Below, one piece after another: positions 43,504-57,126 of a stretch of 64,000 bases of DNA. The stretch is from assembly GCA_014825775.1 (NCBI GenBank), contig MVAQ01000051.1, positions 1 through 64,000 of the forward strand, in the 5' to 3' direction. Source of the stretch: Krasilnikovozyma curviuscula (Eukaryota; Basidiomycota; Tremellomycetes; Cystofilobasidiales; Mrakiaceae). The notes under the pieces are model-generated. The model worked only from the letters and a program-made list of their open reading frames with translations, ran no database searches and was not told the DNA's origin. How positions within the stretch are numbered: the stretch's first letter is position 1; each line of letters begins with the position of its first letter. Made by a program: the position numbers and the translations under genes.

Positions 43504-45470
43504 TCAAGACGTGATCCTCTGCAACTCAATCTCTTCTTCTTCCCGATCAGCATACAGCCACTCCTCTTCCATCTCCTTCCTCGCCGCTTCCATCTCTCTC
43601 CAGTCCAGTACAAGACTAGCAAATACATGACCAATGTTCTTCATATTCAACCCCCTCTTCGCGCTTGCCAACTCGATCCTCATTTCATTCGCGTCCTCGA
43701 ATTCCTGCTGGATCAGAGCCTCCAACGCATCCTGTTTATCCAGCCCATCTTGTTCCTGAACCAAGTCGGCTTTGTTACACAGCACGACCTTTACCCTCTG
43801 TTTGAGTCTCAGCTCCGGTTCGAACTCGTCCAGCTCTCTCAGGATCATCTTGGCCGAGTCGACAAGCGCCGATAAAGGCAGCGAAAAGTCGAGGACGAGA
43901 GCTAGGATCGGGGAACGGGAGACGGCCATGAGAAAATGATGCCCCAACCCCTTGTTCTTATGTGCGTCTTGGATCAGGCCCGGGTTATCGCAGATGGTGA
44001 ACCGTATTGTCTCGTCCGCCTCAATGTGAGAGGTGGGCGCTGGCTTGGACTTGATTATAGCTGGCTCATACCTTGAGACAGATGGCGTTTCGATGATTGG
44101 CTTGGTATAAGAGGGCGCTGAGGAAATGGTTCCATCGCCTAAAATCTTGCACACTCCAAGGTGTGGATTGAGAGTGGTGAAGTTGTAGTTTCGGATTGTG
44201 GGGTTCGAAGCAGTGAGAGCTTGATGTATTGTACTTCATTATTCCAAAGATGAATAGCCGACAGTGTCAAAGAAAGCTCCAGATATAAAGCAGAGAAAGA
44301 GCGAAGCAACGCGTCTGGCTCACCTTTTGCCAACGTTGGGAGTTCCAATTAGGCCAACGTCCGCCATCAACCTCAGCTCGAACTCAAGTTCAATCCGATC
44401 TGGGATCTCTCCTCGTCTGGCGAACCTCTTGAGGCCATTCTCATTTTGAAAATTTCCATTTCCCTCTCCGCCTTTCCCCCCTCGCGCAATCAATATCGGC
44501 TGCTCAGTGACATCTTTCAAGTCAAGGTAGATCGGCGGAGGTGGAGGTGGCAAGAGACCGTGAATGGTTGAGTTGTTACGTTCGGCGGGCGTCGATGGCC
44601 ATGGTTCGTTTGGAGGCACGCCCGGCCCTTTGACGTACAGTCGCGCTCGTATCAGCGCGATCTTCTCATCTTCTGAGCTCGTTTCGATTTCGTCTTCTGA
44701 AAGCAGCGGTGTAACTACTCGTGACTTCTGCCGTAGAACTGTTCCTAGTGGGACTTTAATCTGTTGAATGAGCTGCGTTAGTTGTCTGGATTTCGCAGCA
44801 AGCTTCGATCTCATTTCCAGTTATAGAAAGGATTGCACTCACAACCACGTCATTGCCATTCAGTCCTCTCCTATAGTCTCCCCATCCATCTCCTCCTCTG
44901 CCAGCTATCAGTCGATGAGCAATCCCTCTCAGATTCGTCTTCCCAGCGTCTACCATAACGTAGACATTTCCACCGTCACCACCTCTGCCACCGTTTGGAG
45001 CTGGATCGCCTGCACCTCTTGAGAAATCGTGCCTGCGCAGAGCAATGAGAGTCGTTTAGGTAAAAGCCGGCCTGCTGTTCGGAAAAATCCCAAGGGGTCG
45101 GAAATTTATGCGACTCACGTGTGGGATATCCTTCCGTCACCACCTTGACCACCTCTCAGCTGCAGTACTAAGTAGTCCAGGTTTCCATTCCGTTTCTGAG
45201 AAATTCAGTCGCCCAATATCCAGAGTCAGAAGAGGTAAACAGGGCTGACGCTGGACGTCGCATGGAGCATTTTTGGTACGAAATGAAAACAGAGAAGCTA
45301 CTTACAGCTAGCCTTTTATACTCTCTTATCGGCCTACAATACTCTGGATTCCTAGTCGGGCTTTGGAAAGGGAGCGGTACGAACGCCTTGGCCGGTAAAT
45401 TATTCGAGTTGCTGCTGTTGCAGAGGCTGGAGGAGCGACAGAATCTCACGCAATGAGTGAGCTGGACCAT
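43504..45470 (-). CDS. MTG2: Mitochondrial Obg-family GTPase (MTG2-like)
   Basis: Obg GTPase that assists large-subunit maturation of mitochondrial ribosomes. The start ATG at 45470 opens a basic, Ser/Asn/Cys-rich targeting leader. The Gly-rich Obg fold follows: LVLQLRGGQGGDGRISHT, APNGGRGGDGGNVYVMVD, LIARGGKGGEGNGNFQNE. The G domain has G1 VGLIGTPNVGKST, G3 CDNPGLI and G4 NKAD. The G1 Ser/Thr is restored by an intron whose acceptor lies near 44233, giving GKSTIHQALTASNPTIRNYN. Two insertions are unusual: an acidic, proline-rich stretch with six prolines in the Obg fold (about 44530-44720) and a Ser/Pro-rich stretch between G2 and G3 (about 44040-44140). No extra C-terminal domain. Confidence 0.93.
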
Positions 45471-45987
45471 AGACTAAAGAAAGAGGCAAGATCCACCAGA
45501 GTTTTGTGGGACTTTTGTGGACTTGAACGGGGTTAATTGGAGATTCAAAGATTTTCGGGCTCTTGAGTGTTGGATAGCAGCGTTTCAGGTGAGATTTTGC
45601 TGCTCAAGAAAGTTCATTCCACGTTGTTGTTCGTCAAACACCTCAGAAGAGTACGAAAAGAAATAAAGTCTCGAACAATAAACCCGTGGAACTGTAGCCG
45701 ATATCGAACTCTGTAAACGGCGCGCCTCGAGAAAAGTAAACAAAGCTGCGCTGAAATTTTACATTCTTCTCGATTTCATCAAGCTCTGAAATTCGCGATG
45801 AGACCGAGTCTATTTAAGCTGAGAAGAATCTCATTCACCGTACATAATTTCGCTCTGGTGGCGCCATTCCGCTCCACAAAAGTCAACCTATCATCATCAA
45901 GCTGTTTTTACTCCAATCCAAATCATCGAAGTTGGCCCTGAACCATCACCCGTTTTCAACTTGTTACACTCTCTATTTAAGTTCGAA
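45471..45987. promoter_or_regulatory. Divergent promoter region, MTG2 and catalase
   Basis: About 520 bp between divergent start codons, presumed to hold both promoters. A pyrimidine-rich patch lies before the catalase ATG. No gene was seen. Confidence 0.5.
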
Positions 45988-48963
45988 ATGGCTTCTCAAT
46001 CAATCATAGGCCAAGGTAAACACAACGCATCTTGGATTGAGCTGTCGATCGACCGAATAACTCTTGTGTTGTGATATCAGACCTCTGACTTCTGCTCTTT
46101 CTACCTTTTTATTTCAGCTTCAAGCCAGCTTCTAGACGACAAAAAGACAGCTCAGCTCAATGCCGTCACCATCGAGCCAACAAGCAAAGACGCACTGACA
46201 TCTTACTGGGGAGTCCCTCAGGAAAATACTGATATCTCACTTAAGGCTGGTGAAAGAGGTCCAACGATTCTTTCGGATAGTCATGCTCGTGAAAAAATAT
46301 CTGTGAGTTTTCTACCTTCCTCACATTTGTCGAACTGTAACTTTATCTCCCTCGATAAACGCAGATCGTGATTTGATCCTCACAATTGACAATCCCTCAC
46401 TGCTCATTCGCAATAGAATTTCGATCATGAACGTATTCCTGAAAGAGTCGTTCACGCTCGAGGTGCTGCCGCTCATGGAAGCTTCAAGCTGCACACTCCG
46501 ATCCCAGAGTTTACAAAGGCCGGAATAATGACCGATACATCTCGAACGACACCAGTTTTTGTGAGGTTCAGTACGGTTACTGGATCAAAAGGTAGTGCTG
46601 ACTCTGTCAGAGGTGAGTAGTTTTGAACCATCTAGCCCTACCTCTAGAGAGATTATTCATCGCTTGCTTTGATCGCTGTCTGCAAACCACGCTCATAGAT
46701 CCTCGTGGATTCGCCGTACGGTTCTACACTGAGGAGGGAAACTGGGATATTGTTGGAAATAATGTGAATATCCAGACCTCCTTGAATAATGTGGGCCTCT
46801 ACTGATCATGAACCCCCCCTTCAGATCCCAGTCTTTTTTATTCAAGACGCCATCAAGTTTCCAGAGTAAGAGCAGCTGTGGCCTGAAAATCGAAGGTGTA
46901 CATCTCTCTGACATCCAGTTCTCTCTCGCAGTTTGATCCACGCCGTCAAACCAGAGCCTCACAACGAGATCCCACAAGCTCAGTCCGCACATGACAATGC
47001 TTGGGATTTCATGAGTCTTCATCCTGAGAGCACTCACATGTCAATGTGGCATCTTTCTGATCGAACAATTCCAAGGTCATACAGAATGATGGGTGGGTTC
47101 GGAGTCCACTCGTTCTTGCTTATAAACAAAGAGGGCAAGCGATCTTTTGTCAAGTTCCATTGGAAGCCTCACTTGGGAACGTAAGTACATGGTTAGCCCT
47201 TTTCACTTTCATTCGTTTCGTTGAAATTCTTTCTGCTTTCCCTCACAGACACGGTCTTGTCTGGGACGAAGCCCTCAAGTTGGCAGGTCAAGATCCCGAC
47301 TTCCACCGTCGAGATCTCTGGGACGCCATCGAAGCGGGCTCATACCCCAAATGGGAGCTCGGGGTACAAATTGTTCCAGAAGAAAGCGAACATGCTTTTG
47401 ATTTCGATCTGTTGGATTCAACGAAGATCATTCCCGAGGATCTCGTGCCCGTCAAGTACATCGGTACGATGGTTTTGAACAGAAACCCAGATGACTACTT
47501 TGCGGAGACAGAACAAGTAGCCGTGAGTCCCACCAAGCAATCTCTTGATTTTAATACCAATTCAAACCTAAAACCTGGGTTTGCTTGATTTCCCAGTTCT
47601 GTACGCAACACATAGTCTCAGGTATCGACTTCTCTGACGACCCACTGCTAGCAGGAAGAAACTTTAGTTACTTCGGTACGTATCTCTCACCATTCATACG
47701 GACTGTACCCCTACTGACTCGTTGCTTCCGCTTCCATTTCCAGACACTCAGATCTCTCGACTGGGAATTAATTTCAAAGATCTGCCCATCAACCGACCAG
47801 TCTGTCCATTCGGATTCACCAACCTTCGAGACGGTCAATCAAAGCACACCATTCACCGCTCGAAGGTTAATTACTACCCTAATCGATTTGATGCTCCACA
47901 TCCTATCCCAGAATCTGAGGGTGGCTTTGTCAGCGCCAAAACTCCAGTGTCTGGCTTCAGAGTGAGGGAAAGAAGTCAGAAGATGAAGGAGTTCTTCAAC
48001 CAAGCTACTTTATTCTACAACTCCATGACTGAGGTTGAGAAGCAGCACATGGTTTCCGCTGGCCAATTTGAGCTGGGTAAATGTGAAGAAGTTGGTGTTC
48101 AACAAGCTCAGATTGCTGCCTGGAATAAGGTCGATCACAATCTCGCAGTCCAGATATGTCAAGGATTCGACTTCCAAGCTCCACCGGAGGAGAAAAAGAA
48201 TCATGGCCTCAAGAGCGATTACCTCTCGATGATCTCCGGAAAAGACAACAGTCAGTTATTTCTTGTTCTCAATGGTGCCATCTTCATCTTTCGCTCTGAC
48301 GCAGCCACTTCAATCCAGTCTTTACCGTCGAAGGAAGAAAAGTAGGTCTTTACGTACAAGATGGGTACAACTCAGTCTCGCTCGAGGTGCTCCGTGCAGC
48401 CATTGTTGGCGCTGGGGCGATGGCAAAGGTGGTCGGGCCAAGAAGTGGGAAAGTTGCTGGTACGAAGGACTCAGTCACCACTGACTTTACTTTCGAGACT
48501 TGCAGAAGGTGAGCTGTATTCATTGATGTACGACATCATTGACACCAAGATGTAGTTTTGCTGACCAACTTTGACTTGCAGTACTCACTTCGATGCGATC
48601 GTACTGATCGGTGGCGAGAACGACGGATATCTCAAGTCCTTGAAGACTGGCCGTATCATTCATGCTGTGCGAGAGGCATACATGCACCATAAGGTATGTA
48701 TTAGAAAAGCTCTCATACGAGCTCGATCTGATGATCGTCTTTTCTTCTTCCTCTAGGCAATCGCTGTTCAAGGCAACGCTGTCTCCTTGCTCTTGGACAT
48801 CTGTCTACCAGGTGAACTTTCACCAATCACATCTGGAATCCAATCTATCAACGGTGTCATCTACACTCAAGATGTCGCTGGGCCATCTTTCGCTACTCAG
48901 TTCTTGGCCGAAGTCAAGAAGCACCGATGTTGGGAAAGAGATGTTTCAGCGGTTGCTGCTTAG
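45988..48963 (+). CDS. Large-subunit haem catalase
   Basis: Decomposes hydrogen peroxide. The start ATG at 45988 gives [19 protein letters not shown]. The catalase core shows the distal His in [32 protein letters not shown], the Asn region [39 protein letters not shown], and the proximal haem motif [17 protein letters not shown] with its Tyr. After about residue 500 comes a flavodoxin/DJ-1-like C-terminal domain ([36 protein letters not shown]), the mark of clade 2 large catalases. No N-terminal signal or peroxisomal C-terminus (it ends [10 protein letters not shown]), so it is probably cytosolic. Around nine introns, all in frame. Confidence 0.97.
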
Positions 48964-49332
48964 AGCCAAGACGAGCATTCTGCAGCAATGGACAAACGGA
49001 AATCGTGGCTGTTCAAATCTGTATTTTTCTTGTGTATCTGTGGAGCCATTTTACAAATGCAGACTCGAGAACAAATGAAAGAACCATTGCGCAACAAGCC
49101 CAGTTAATTTGTGCTGAAGGAACGTGCTTGTAAGAGTTGGAAACGATGTTCATCATGACTATATAAAATCTGACATTACTCTTGATAGAAGTACAGGTAC
49201 AATTGCGGATTGAGGATGATGTTACGATGAAGAATTAAGGCAGGAAACCGCCTTCTTTGATGATTAGTATGGAAGCCAGCGAACACACGCAAACTTCGGC
49301 CCGAACAATTAATAACATTACGAGGGCAATTT
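48964..49332. other. Convergent 3' flanks of catalase and NOT1
   Basis: AT-rich intergenic gap between convergent stop codons. No gene was seen. Confidence 0.5.
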
Positions 49333-52300
49333 TTAGGTGCTCAAACTACAAAATTGCGAAGAAAACAGCGAATGAGAGTCAGTCGGATAACAAGAACGGC
49401 GCAAAAATGAAATCTGTCCACTAACCAGTGACGGAAGAGGTTGTTCAGTTCTGGAACACTGGTGGTGAAGGGGTGTGTCCAGAAGTTGGGGAGCCTGAGC
49501 ATATGCATAAAAGTGAAGAGAACTCCCCATGGGTGAGGTCTAGCAACGACTACACGCTCCAGGAGAACTCTGGCAATGATCTCAGGAACCTTATCACCAG
49601 GAGTCCAGCTGGTGAACAAGTGAAGGATGAGGTGAGAATAGAACCACGTGTGTGCGTTCGGGAAACGAAGTTGGTTGGCCATAGCGCTGATAGCATTGTA
49701 TATGCCTAAATTGGAGAAATATCACAAGAGAGAAGGAAAACCTCGTCAGCTAAACCTTCGAGCGATGAAACAGAACAATTCAATGTGAATGAGAATGAAC
49801 GCGCCTTCTGGATCTGGGTCGGAAGCCAAGCTCTGAAGGAATGCAACACCTGGGCTGTTGGCGTCGAAGGCAAGAGTAGTACGGCCATCCCCGTCGACTG
49901 AGCTTTCCACTGTGGAATTACCAACGTAGAGAACAACAGCGTTCAAAAGAGGGGTGTTGTATTTGATGAAGCCGTCGGGGGACTCGGTCGCAATTTTGGG
50001 CCGCAAATTATACACGGCCGCGTTGATACCTTGTTTGGAGTGAACACAGTCTTCCAGAACATTAACAAGGTCGTATTGTGAGAGAATAGTGGTGATGTCA
50101 GAAAGGATACGAGGGATGTGGCGAGTTTCCGGGGCGTTGTAGCTGAAATCGCACGTCAGTGGATCGGGGAGTGAGATGACGGGGGGGAATGAGGATAATA
50201 TGAGGTTTCTGAGTTGAATGCAGTGAGTTGGGATAGCATCACAAAGCGAGTGATGATATTCAGCCAAGAAATCTGGAAAGTCGTGAAGCAAGACTAGGAG
50301 AATTCGGATGGTGCCCTTCATCAAGACTCGAGAAGAATCGTGCATCTTTGCAGACAGCAAGAATGGCGACAGAAACTTGAAGAGAGCCAACAAGAGACCA
50401 TGGAACTCAGGCCAGTTCTACAAGAAACCAAAGAATCCAAAGTCAGCGAAAGAAACAATGGGAATAGCAAAGGTGTCTAACCTTAGATTTGTCTCCTTGA
50501 AGCAGAGCAGGCATGAAGCTGCGGTGACTGATCAAAGACATCCAGGAAAAGGCGAATCCAGGAAGGAGAGTTGGTTGAAGAGTGGTGAGTGTATTACTGT
50601 TACAATGCAAATGCGGATGTTAACGAATGAGATTCTTGACTGAGCGACAAGAAAAGAAAAAAACTTGCCTGAAGACTCTCAAACAGCCCATGTAGGCCCC
50701 TTGAATAACGAACTGAATGGAGGCAAGGTCGTTGAACAAGCTTGAGAAGAAGCGGAAGAATGGTCGTTGATCGAAATCAAGTCCAGCTTCTTCGTGGTTT
50801 TGAATGACAACCAAAACGACGATGGACACAATTTTGTTGAGGTACCTGATTCTAGCGTCATCCGCATCGAAATCTCCATGAGGATCCCCAAAGTTTTTGA
50901 ACATAAGAACAATGAGTTTGGAGAGAGCATCAATGGTGACAACGCAGGCTCGAAGATCGTTTTTAAACTTCGCATAGTGTTCCACAGCCTTCTCGGCACA
51001 GACCCTAAAGAATAAGAACGTAATTTCTTCGCCCTTGAGGATTCCTTGATTTTGAAGTTCGGTGACGTATGGCAAGAAAGCGGCTTCAAGAGATGGGGCG
51101 TGTTGGAAGATTCGGTTCCACTCTGAGAAGTATAGAGCGAGTCTCTCGCGCTTTCCAGCGTCATTGTCAGAAGCTGATCGAGCTCCAGCAAGACCTTCCA
51201 GGACCGCAAGAGTTCTAGAAAGCACAATGAGGTGTGTCAATATAAATCTAATAGACACAGCGGTGGAAAACTTACGAGTCAGGAGCGTGACCATCCCTAC
51301 CCAGCTGCGAGAGAGCTTCAATAGTGTGAACGAGGTGGGCTCGAGTAGTGACAGGAGCCTCCGAGAGCAGACATTCTTGAATCAGACCAGTGCAATAATT
51401 GACGACGCTAGGTCTAGGGTCCCTTGCCAACATCTGCGCCAGCTGAACATCTTGTTCTGAGAGATCTAAGAGTCCAGCTCTAGCCAGAGCAATAGTGACG
51501 GGCACCACAAACTTTCTCTGCAAACATGAAAAGCAGGGGCATGAGCGGATAAATTGAGGTGAACTCAAACGAATGAAGACAATCGCTTACCTCGTCTTCT
51601 CTGTAGGTGAGCCAGTTGACGACTTCCTTCTGAACGTTGTTGAACAGCTCACATAGACGATGAAGGATGGAGACGTAGACCTCGCGAGCCAACGGAGATT
51701 CGGTCTTGTAAAGCGACTGGACAATCTTCTGGGAGAAGCTCATGGAAGTCTCATCTCGGTTAAAAGAGTTGGCAGCAAGGACCGGGATACTGCGAATAGC
51801 AACTCTGATTTCGTGACCGGGTGGTAGAGAAGAAAACGCTGGTGGGTTTGGATCCATGAAGTACTTCTCCAAACCAGCCAAGATTTGCTGGAACTTCAAA
51901 ATGCTTTGTTCACTGCTGAGAATATTGGATGAGGATGTTGGAACTTGAGGGTGACTGGCTTCGAAAGCGGTTTCAACAAGCGGCGAACTGCCTTGGTAGC
52001 CCGGGAAACCACGAGTCGAGCCGAGACCTGGTGCCTGCATTGCAGACCTCTTCAGATCGAGATCTGGAAGACAGAATTGAATAGAAAATGAGAGACTGAG
52101 TGAAAAATGTTGCAGTAATAAGAATACTAACGAGATGGAGGAGGAGGAGGGCTGCTTTGATTGACACGATGTTTACCAAACTCTTCATAGACATCCAGTT
52201 GCAAGGACTGGAGACCATTTGGACGGATGCGGAGAAGTTCAGGGAGGCTGCTAAGATTGATGGTGGAAGACACACCGTCCCAGAAAGGCTGTGATGAACG

Positions 52301-55300
52301 CTGTAAAATCAGGTTGCAAAGTCAGCGTTCAAGGTACGAAAACACCGTTTACAAGAACAAAGTTTATGATAATCACCTCTCTGTGCTTCCTTCTAGCTTC
52401 GTAGGTAGCAGAAAATGCCTCATCAATCTCGACAACGGCCTTGTCCTGGGCGGCCTTTTTAATGACGGCACATGCAATATCGAGATTGTTCGACACCACA
52501 TTCGTAACAGCATCGCCTGGAATCGAAGCCTAGCAAAAGAAGAGACGTCAGAAATGACTATATGAGAGTATGCTGAAGTGCACGCACCTCGTTGAACCCA
52601 TTTTGTTGAAGGAGAGTTCTGATGTTGCTAGTGATACTTTGACGTAATGGTTCTTTGCAGGTAACAGTTGCGAGGTTTCCAGCGAGATCTTGAACCATCA
52701 GGTGAGCAGCAGTTCGCATCTTCTCGACCGAGCTCTCAGTAGCAAAATCCTTGGTGATGAGGTCCTTTGCTGAAGTTCCAGCGATAGTCACAGAACGATC
52801 GACGACGGGAATCACAATTTCTCTAATCGCTCTCTCGACGGCCAAATGAACGACTCTCTTCAGAGTGTTGTTTGTAGCAAAGATACCTGAGTCAGCTAAG
52901 AAGACCAAGTACTGAGGCAACTCAGAGATGAGTTCATCGATTCTGCGGTTGAGAGCTAACTGAGCAGCTTGGGCAGCAGCCTCGCTCTGGTACGGTTGCA
53001 AGGACGAATGTCGAATTCCAGACTCATCGCCTCCATTGGAAGCAGAGTAGCCCAAAGCACTGAGATCCTGGAGATGGTGATTTGGAGCTGCTGTGCTGAT
53101 TGAGGATGTGGCTTCAACCGGGCGGCTGCGAAGGTAGCTGGTGGGTTCAATCTGAGCCAAATCGATGTTGAGACTCTTACACAGCACTTCAATCTCAAAT
53201 TTGAGGTTGAGCTTCAAATCAGCATGTTGGTAGAACTCGACGAGAAGCTTGATGACAGCCATCAGCCAAGGATTTGGTGGGTGGAAGACCTTTGACTGAG
53301 CACACTGGTCCAGCACCTTACATACGAAAGGAATGGCGACAATCAATCTCTTTGAATCATATCCTTCAATCAACAAATCCTTGAAGGACAAGTGTCTGTG
53401 CCGAATTGGTTTGTTTCGAGCGAGGGTGAATCTTCCTAGCCAAGAACCGAGGTTCTTGAGGGTGGCTCTATCTGGAGCTGACGAGACGGTAGATTCTGCG
53501 TTAAGTAAAGAGTGAATCTTGATGAAAGTCTCGTACAAGACATGCTTCTCCAAGAAGCCATCTTTCAATGCTTCAACGAACTTCATGTACAGCGAGTGAT
53601 TGTTGATTTCGGCAGCGACACGAGTAACCACGAAGTAGTGAGCGAACCATCTGGAGTGCTCTTTCTGGAAAGCATCCTTCATCTCTTGAGTCTTGACCTC
53701 GAAGTTGTTTGGAGCCAGGTTGTTCACTATGAATATGATTCGGTCAGAAGTTGCCTTGTCGGGTTCAGCAGGCGACTCCAACATTTCTTTGAAGGCCTCC
53801 AGGTGGAGCGCTGTGAAGACTGGTTTGACGTTGTTAAGCTTGGCCATCTCGTTGGCAAGACTGGTCTCTGTGGCTTCTCGATCCGCCAAAGTTGTTCTTA
53901 CGAATTCGATGACTTCTGGATGGTTGTCATTCATGTACTGAATTTCCAAGATACCGTGACATGTGTCGGGGAACTCGTGGAGTCGAGATTGGAAGGCTCG
54001 GAGAGCGTTGATACCGAAGTTGAAGTTTGAATTTGGTGATTCAGGTGAGATTTTGAGAGCATCTTGAACGTCCAGGAGGGCGACATCAAGGGCAATTCCG
54101 TTAAGCACCCGATGTTGAATGAGGGAACCCAAGAATTTACCGGTGATGATTTGTTGGAGTTTGGGATACCCGGGAACAAATCTGTTTTCCTCTAAGAGGG
54201 TGTAGATGACTGCAGCAAACATGCTCATTTGTTGCTCGTCCTTTGAGACTCTATAGTCGTTCAACTCCTCCACCATCCCGTCAACCGCTGCATTCTCGCT
54301 GATCTCGTACAACCGGCCGAAGAACGCCATGGCTGCCTCTTCCAGATCGGGTTCCAATTTCGTGACCACCATTCCAGGCTTATCGGGGGATGAAGGGAGG
54401 AGGTTGAGGAGCATAGGATGAAGCTGAAAGCATCTCAGCTTGATGTGATTGAAAGCTGGCAAATCCTCTGGACTTATAGTGTTGGCGGCAGCGTAGAGAG
54501 ACCTGAGGATGATAGCGATGACCTCTTGAGAGATGAGAGATGTTTGAGGTGGTGTACCATTCTCTTGGGCTTCGAGACCACAGATGACTTTGTGTCGAAG
54601 GAAGTTGATGGCACTGGTCGCGAACTCAGAACCATGTTGTTCGAAGCTTGATTCCAACCATTGCTCAAGATTGTTCAAGATTGCTCTATTCTGAGCATTG
54701 GACGCTACATCGAGAGCGAAGTGGTAGGGGCGAACTCCCATGAACGTATCGAGGAACTGCGAAAATGAAATTCAGCACTGGAAGGCCCTTCATAGATGAG
54801 GAATATCTCACCTCAAGTTCTTGGCCAATATCCACGATCCTGCCAATGTGAATGTCCGAAAAGCTGTAGAATCGTCCGATGCCCTCCAGGAAGAAGGTCA
54901 TGTCCAGAGCCCAGATCTTAGAGAGGATAACTGATGAGTTTGGTCTTCCGATGAGGAAAGTCTCAAACAGTCCTTTTGCTAATTCTGCATGTGAGTCTGA
55001 CCATGGTTTCTGTGAGTGAAGATACGAAGTGAGCAAGGATGTCAAGGATGAGGTGGAAGTGCCATCTACTCACAGGTGCTTGTACTAAACCACATAAGAT
55101 CAGCTCGGCCGCTGGATGATAACCTGCTGCAGGAGATAAGAGTGGAGATGTTGAAGAGCCAAAAGTGGCAATTACCGTAGTCCAGTTGACAGTATTGTTG
55201 GTCTACGAATAGAGACAGCGCCGAAAAAATCGTCAGCGATCAGGGAGTTGTAACAAATAAGGGAGAGCCTGCTACTCACGACTTCATACAATGCCTGGCT

Positions 55301-56478
55301 GAAAGAACTTCCGTTGAAAGGAAGAGAAGCACTGGTAGCTACCAATTTTCTCAACACTTCGTCAAGCAAAATCATCACATCTTCCTCGACTTTTTCACTC
55401 TCCGCGAGACCCCATCGAAGCATCGATTTCCCAAACACTTCAGGATCTGAAATATCACCCAATTCGACTATCCAATCCGCCAATGAGACGCCTGGGATAG
55501 GAAGAGGTAAAGAGACGAGGGATTGGGAGAGGCATGAGAGTCCGAATTTCGTGACGAAGGCGGAGAGGAGTTTCGATCGTTGAAAAGATGAGAGGAGTGG
55601 TTGTTGTTGTGATGGATGAGATAGCTGAAGAAGGGAGTTGAGGAGGAGTGTTCCCATTCCAGGAGATATGTCTGCGTCTCCGAAGAAGAGTGTCGTTGGG
55701 TTCGAGAGAATGTAACTACCTTCGTCGATATTGTTGGCTACCAAATGACGGCCTTGTTCGGAGAGAGGACCACCATTTGAACCTAAAGTTACACCTGATC
55801 CCAAAGAGATTCGTTCACTAGCATTGAGTTGAATGATGTTGGCGAAAGTCTCGAGTGAAAAGGTGCGTTGCAAGTCCGCTCCTTCATTGGCTTCAATCGC
55901 AACAGCCAGCTGACGAGCTATATTGACGCGAAAAAATGAGCATGAGCCATAAACCCTCCTCAAGTTGCCCTGAGAGTCGGTGAGGACTTACAAAGCAGTA
56001 CATCTCTCGCCAACCTTCTTCCTTCAACCTCCAGCAGCCTCCAAGTCAAGTCACTTTGGTCGGGTATTGTTGGCGACTGCAACTGAGGAATTAGTGACGA
56101 AATAAGTTTTCTGAGGAAGTGGTGATAGATTTCAGGTCCATGGTGATCACAAAGCTGGCCGAAGAGAGACCCGACAGGTCAGTTTACCAACCGCTGAAGA
56201 GGAGGCAACCGTAATGCGAAAAACCGAATCGAACGACTCACACTCTTGATCTCTCCCACTCTGCTCTTGAAGCTCTCTTCACTGAGTCTGCTCAGCAATA
56301 ATCCAATCTGAGCTTTGACAGCAGTGATGATGCCTCCAGGGGGAACGACGTTTCCGTTCGTCGTCGCATTGTTCGTCGTGTGGGCTGCTGCTGGAGCTGG
56401 CGCTGGCGAAGCGGCTGCAGTCCCTAGCAATCCTGGAGGAGGGCCGATCCCGGGAGGTGGATTGGATACTTCGTTCAT
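49333..56478 (-). CDS. NOT1: NOT1, scaffold of the CCR4-NOT complex
   Basis: Very large scaffold protein of the deadenylase complex that controls mRNA decay and transcription. The start ATG at 56478 gives MNEVSNPPPGIGPPPGLLG, a disordered leader. HEAT-repeat N-terminal regions follow. The long exon 52558-54741 carries the MIF4G-like CAF1-binding domain (QQMSMFAAVIYTLLEENRF, PGYPKLQQIITGKFLGSLIQ) and the CNOT1 domain of the DUF3819 type. The C-terminal NOT module shows LLVLLHDFPDFLAEYHHSLC, IQLRNLILSSFPPVISLPDP and VLLERVVVARPHPWGVLFTF. The last intron (GTTAGT...TTTTGTAG) gives the ending LNNLFRHCLST at 49333. Reading through it instead would add a basic tail, so the last residues are less sure. 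Confidence 0.96.
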
Positions 56479-56790
56479 GTGAAATACTACTGAGGATGTG
56501 TGAGAAATCAGAACTTCATGATCCTACCAACAGGAGGTGAAATCGACGGGGATTGGGATAGAGAGGAGGGGGTATTCTTCGTCTACTGCTGTTTCCTTGT
56601 AGGATGTTTTGGTATCGATTTTTTGGTTGGTTTTGTGTGTTTGTTTGGCCCAAAGAGCCCAGAGAGCTGGAGACAAAACCCAAGAAGAAGAAAGATCTGA
56701 AGGAAAACGATGGATGGCGTCGCAGGACACTGGATGAGATGGCATCACGCCGCAGAGCTGGAATTTCAGATCGCTTTTCGAGATAATTTT

Positions 56791-57126
56791 CTAGCCACGT
56801 TCTAGTAATATATGTTGCTCAAGTGAATATTTTACCAGTCTGAAACCATGTCTGCGATCCAGGAAACAAAGGACATCGCATTGTGTCCACATAGCGCCGT
56901 AGTCGGATATTGCAACCACCTTGGGTCTGGAGAAAAGTTCTCGAAATGTAGTCTTCGTAGACGAGGGCAATGAGATCTGAAAGAAAATACCAGTGATCAA
57001 TGTTGTGTTGTTGATTATTGAGTGTGTTCCCATGCTAAAAGGTATCTTGAGAAACAGCATCACCACTTTGCGAAAGAGCTGGGCCCGGAAATCAAGTCAT
57101 ACCTGCATTGTGAAGCTAATATCCAT
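56791..57126 (-). CDS. Possible two-exon small protein upstream of NOT1
   Basis: Tentative. Exon 1 (57103-57126) reads MDISFTMQ and ends at a GTATGA donor. The acceptor TTTCTTTCAG at 56977 leads to exon 2 (56791-56976), starting ISLPSSTKTTFRELFSRPK and continuing to VKYSLEQHILLERG and stop. The join keeps frame, and the intron is 126 nt, longer than most here. I do not recognise the protein. It lies on the same strand as NOT1, just upstream, so it might instead be chance within the NOT1 promoter. Confidence 0.2.

Noticed and set aside
43308..43634. N-terminal extension of the Lon frame upstream of 43307
   Set aside because: The extension would overlap the 3' end of the Obg gene and replace a good mitochondrial presequence; ATG 43307 is the better start.
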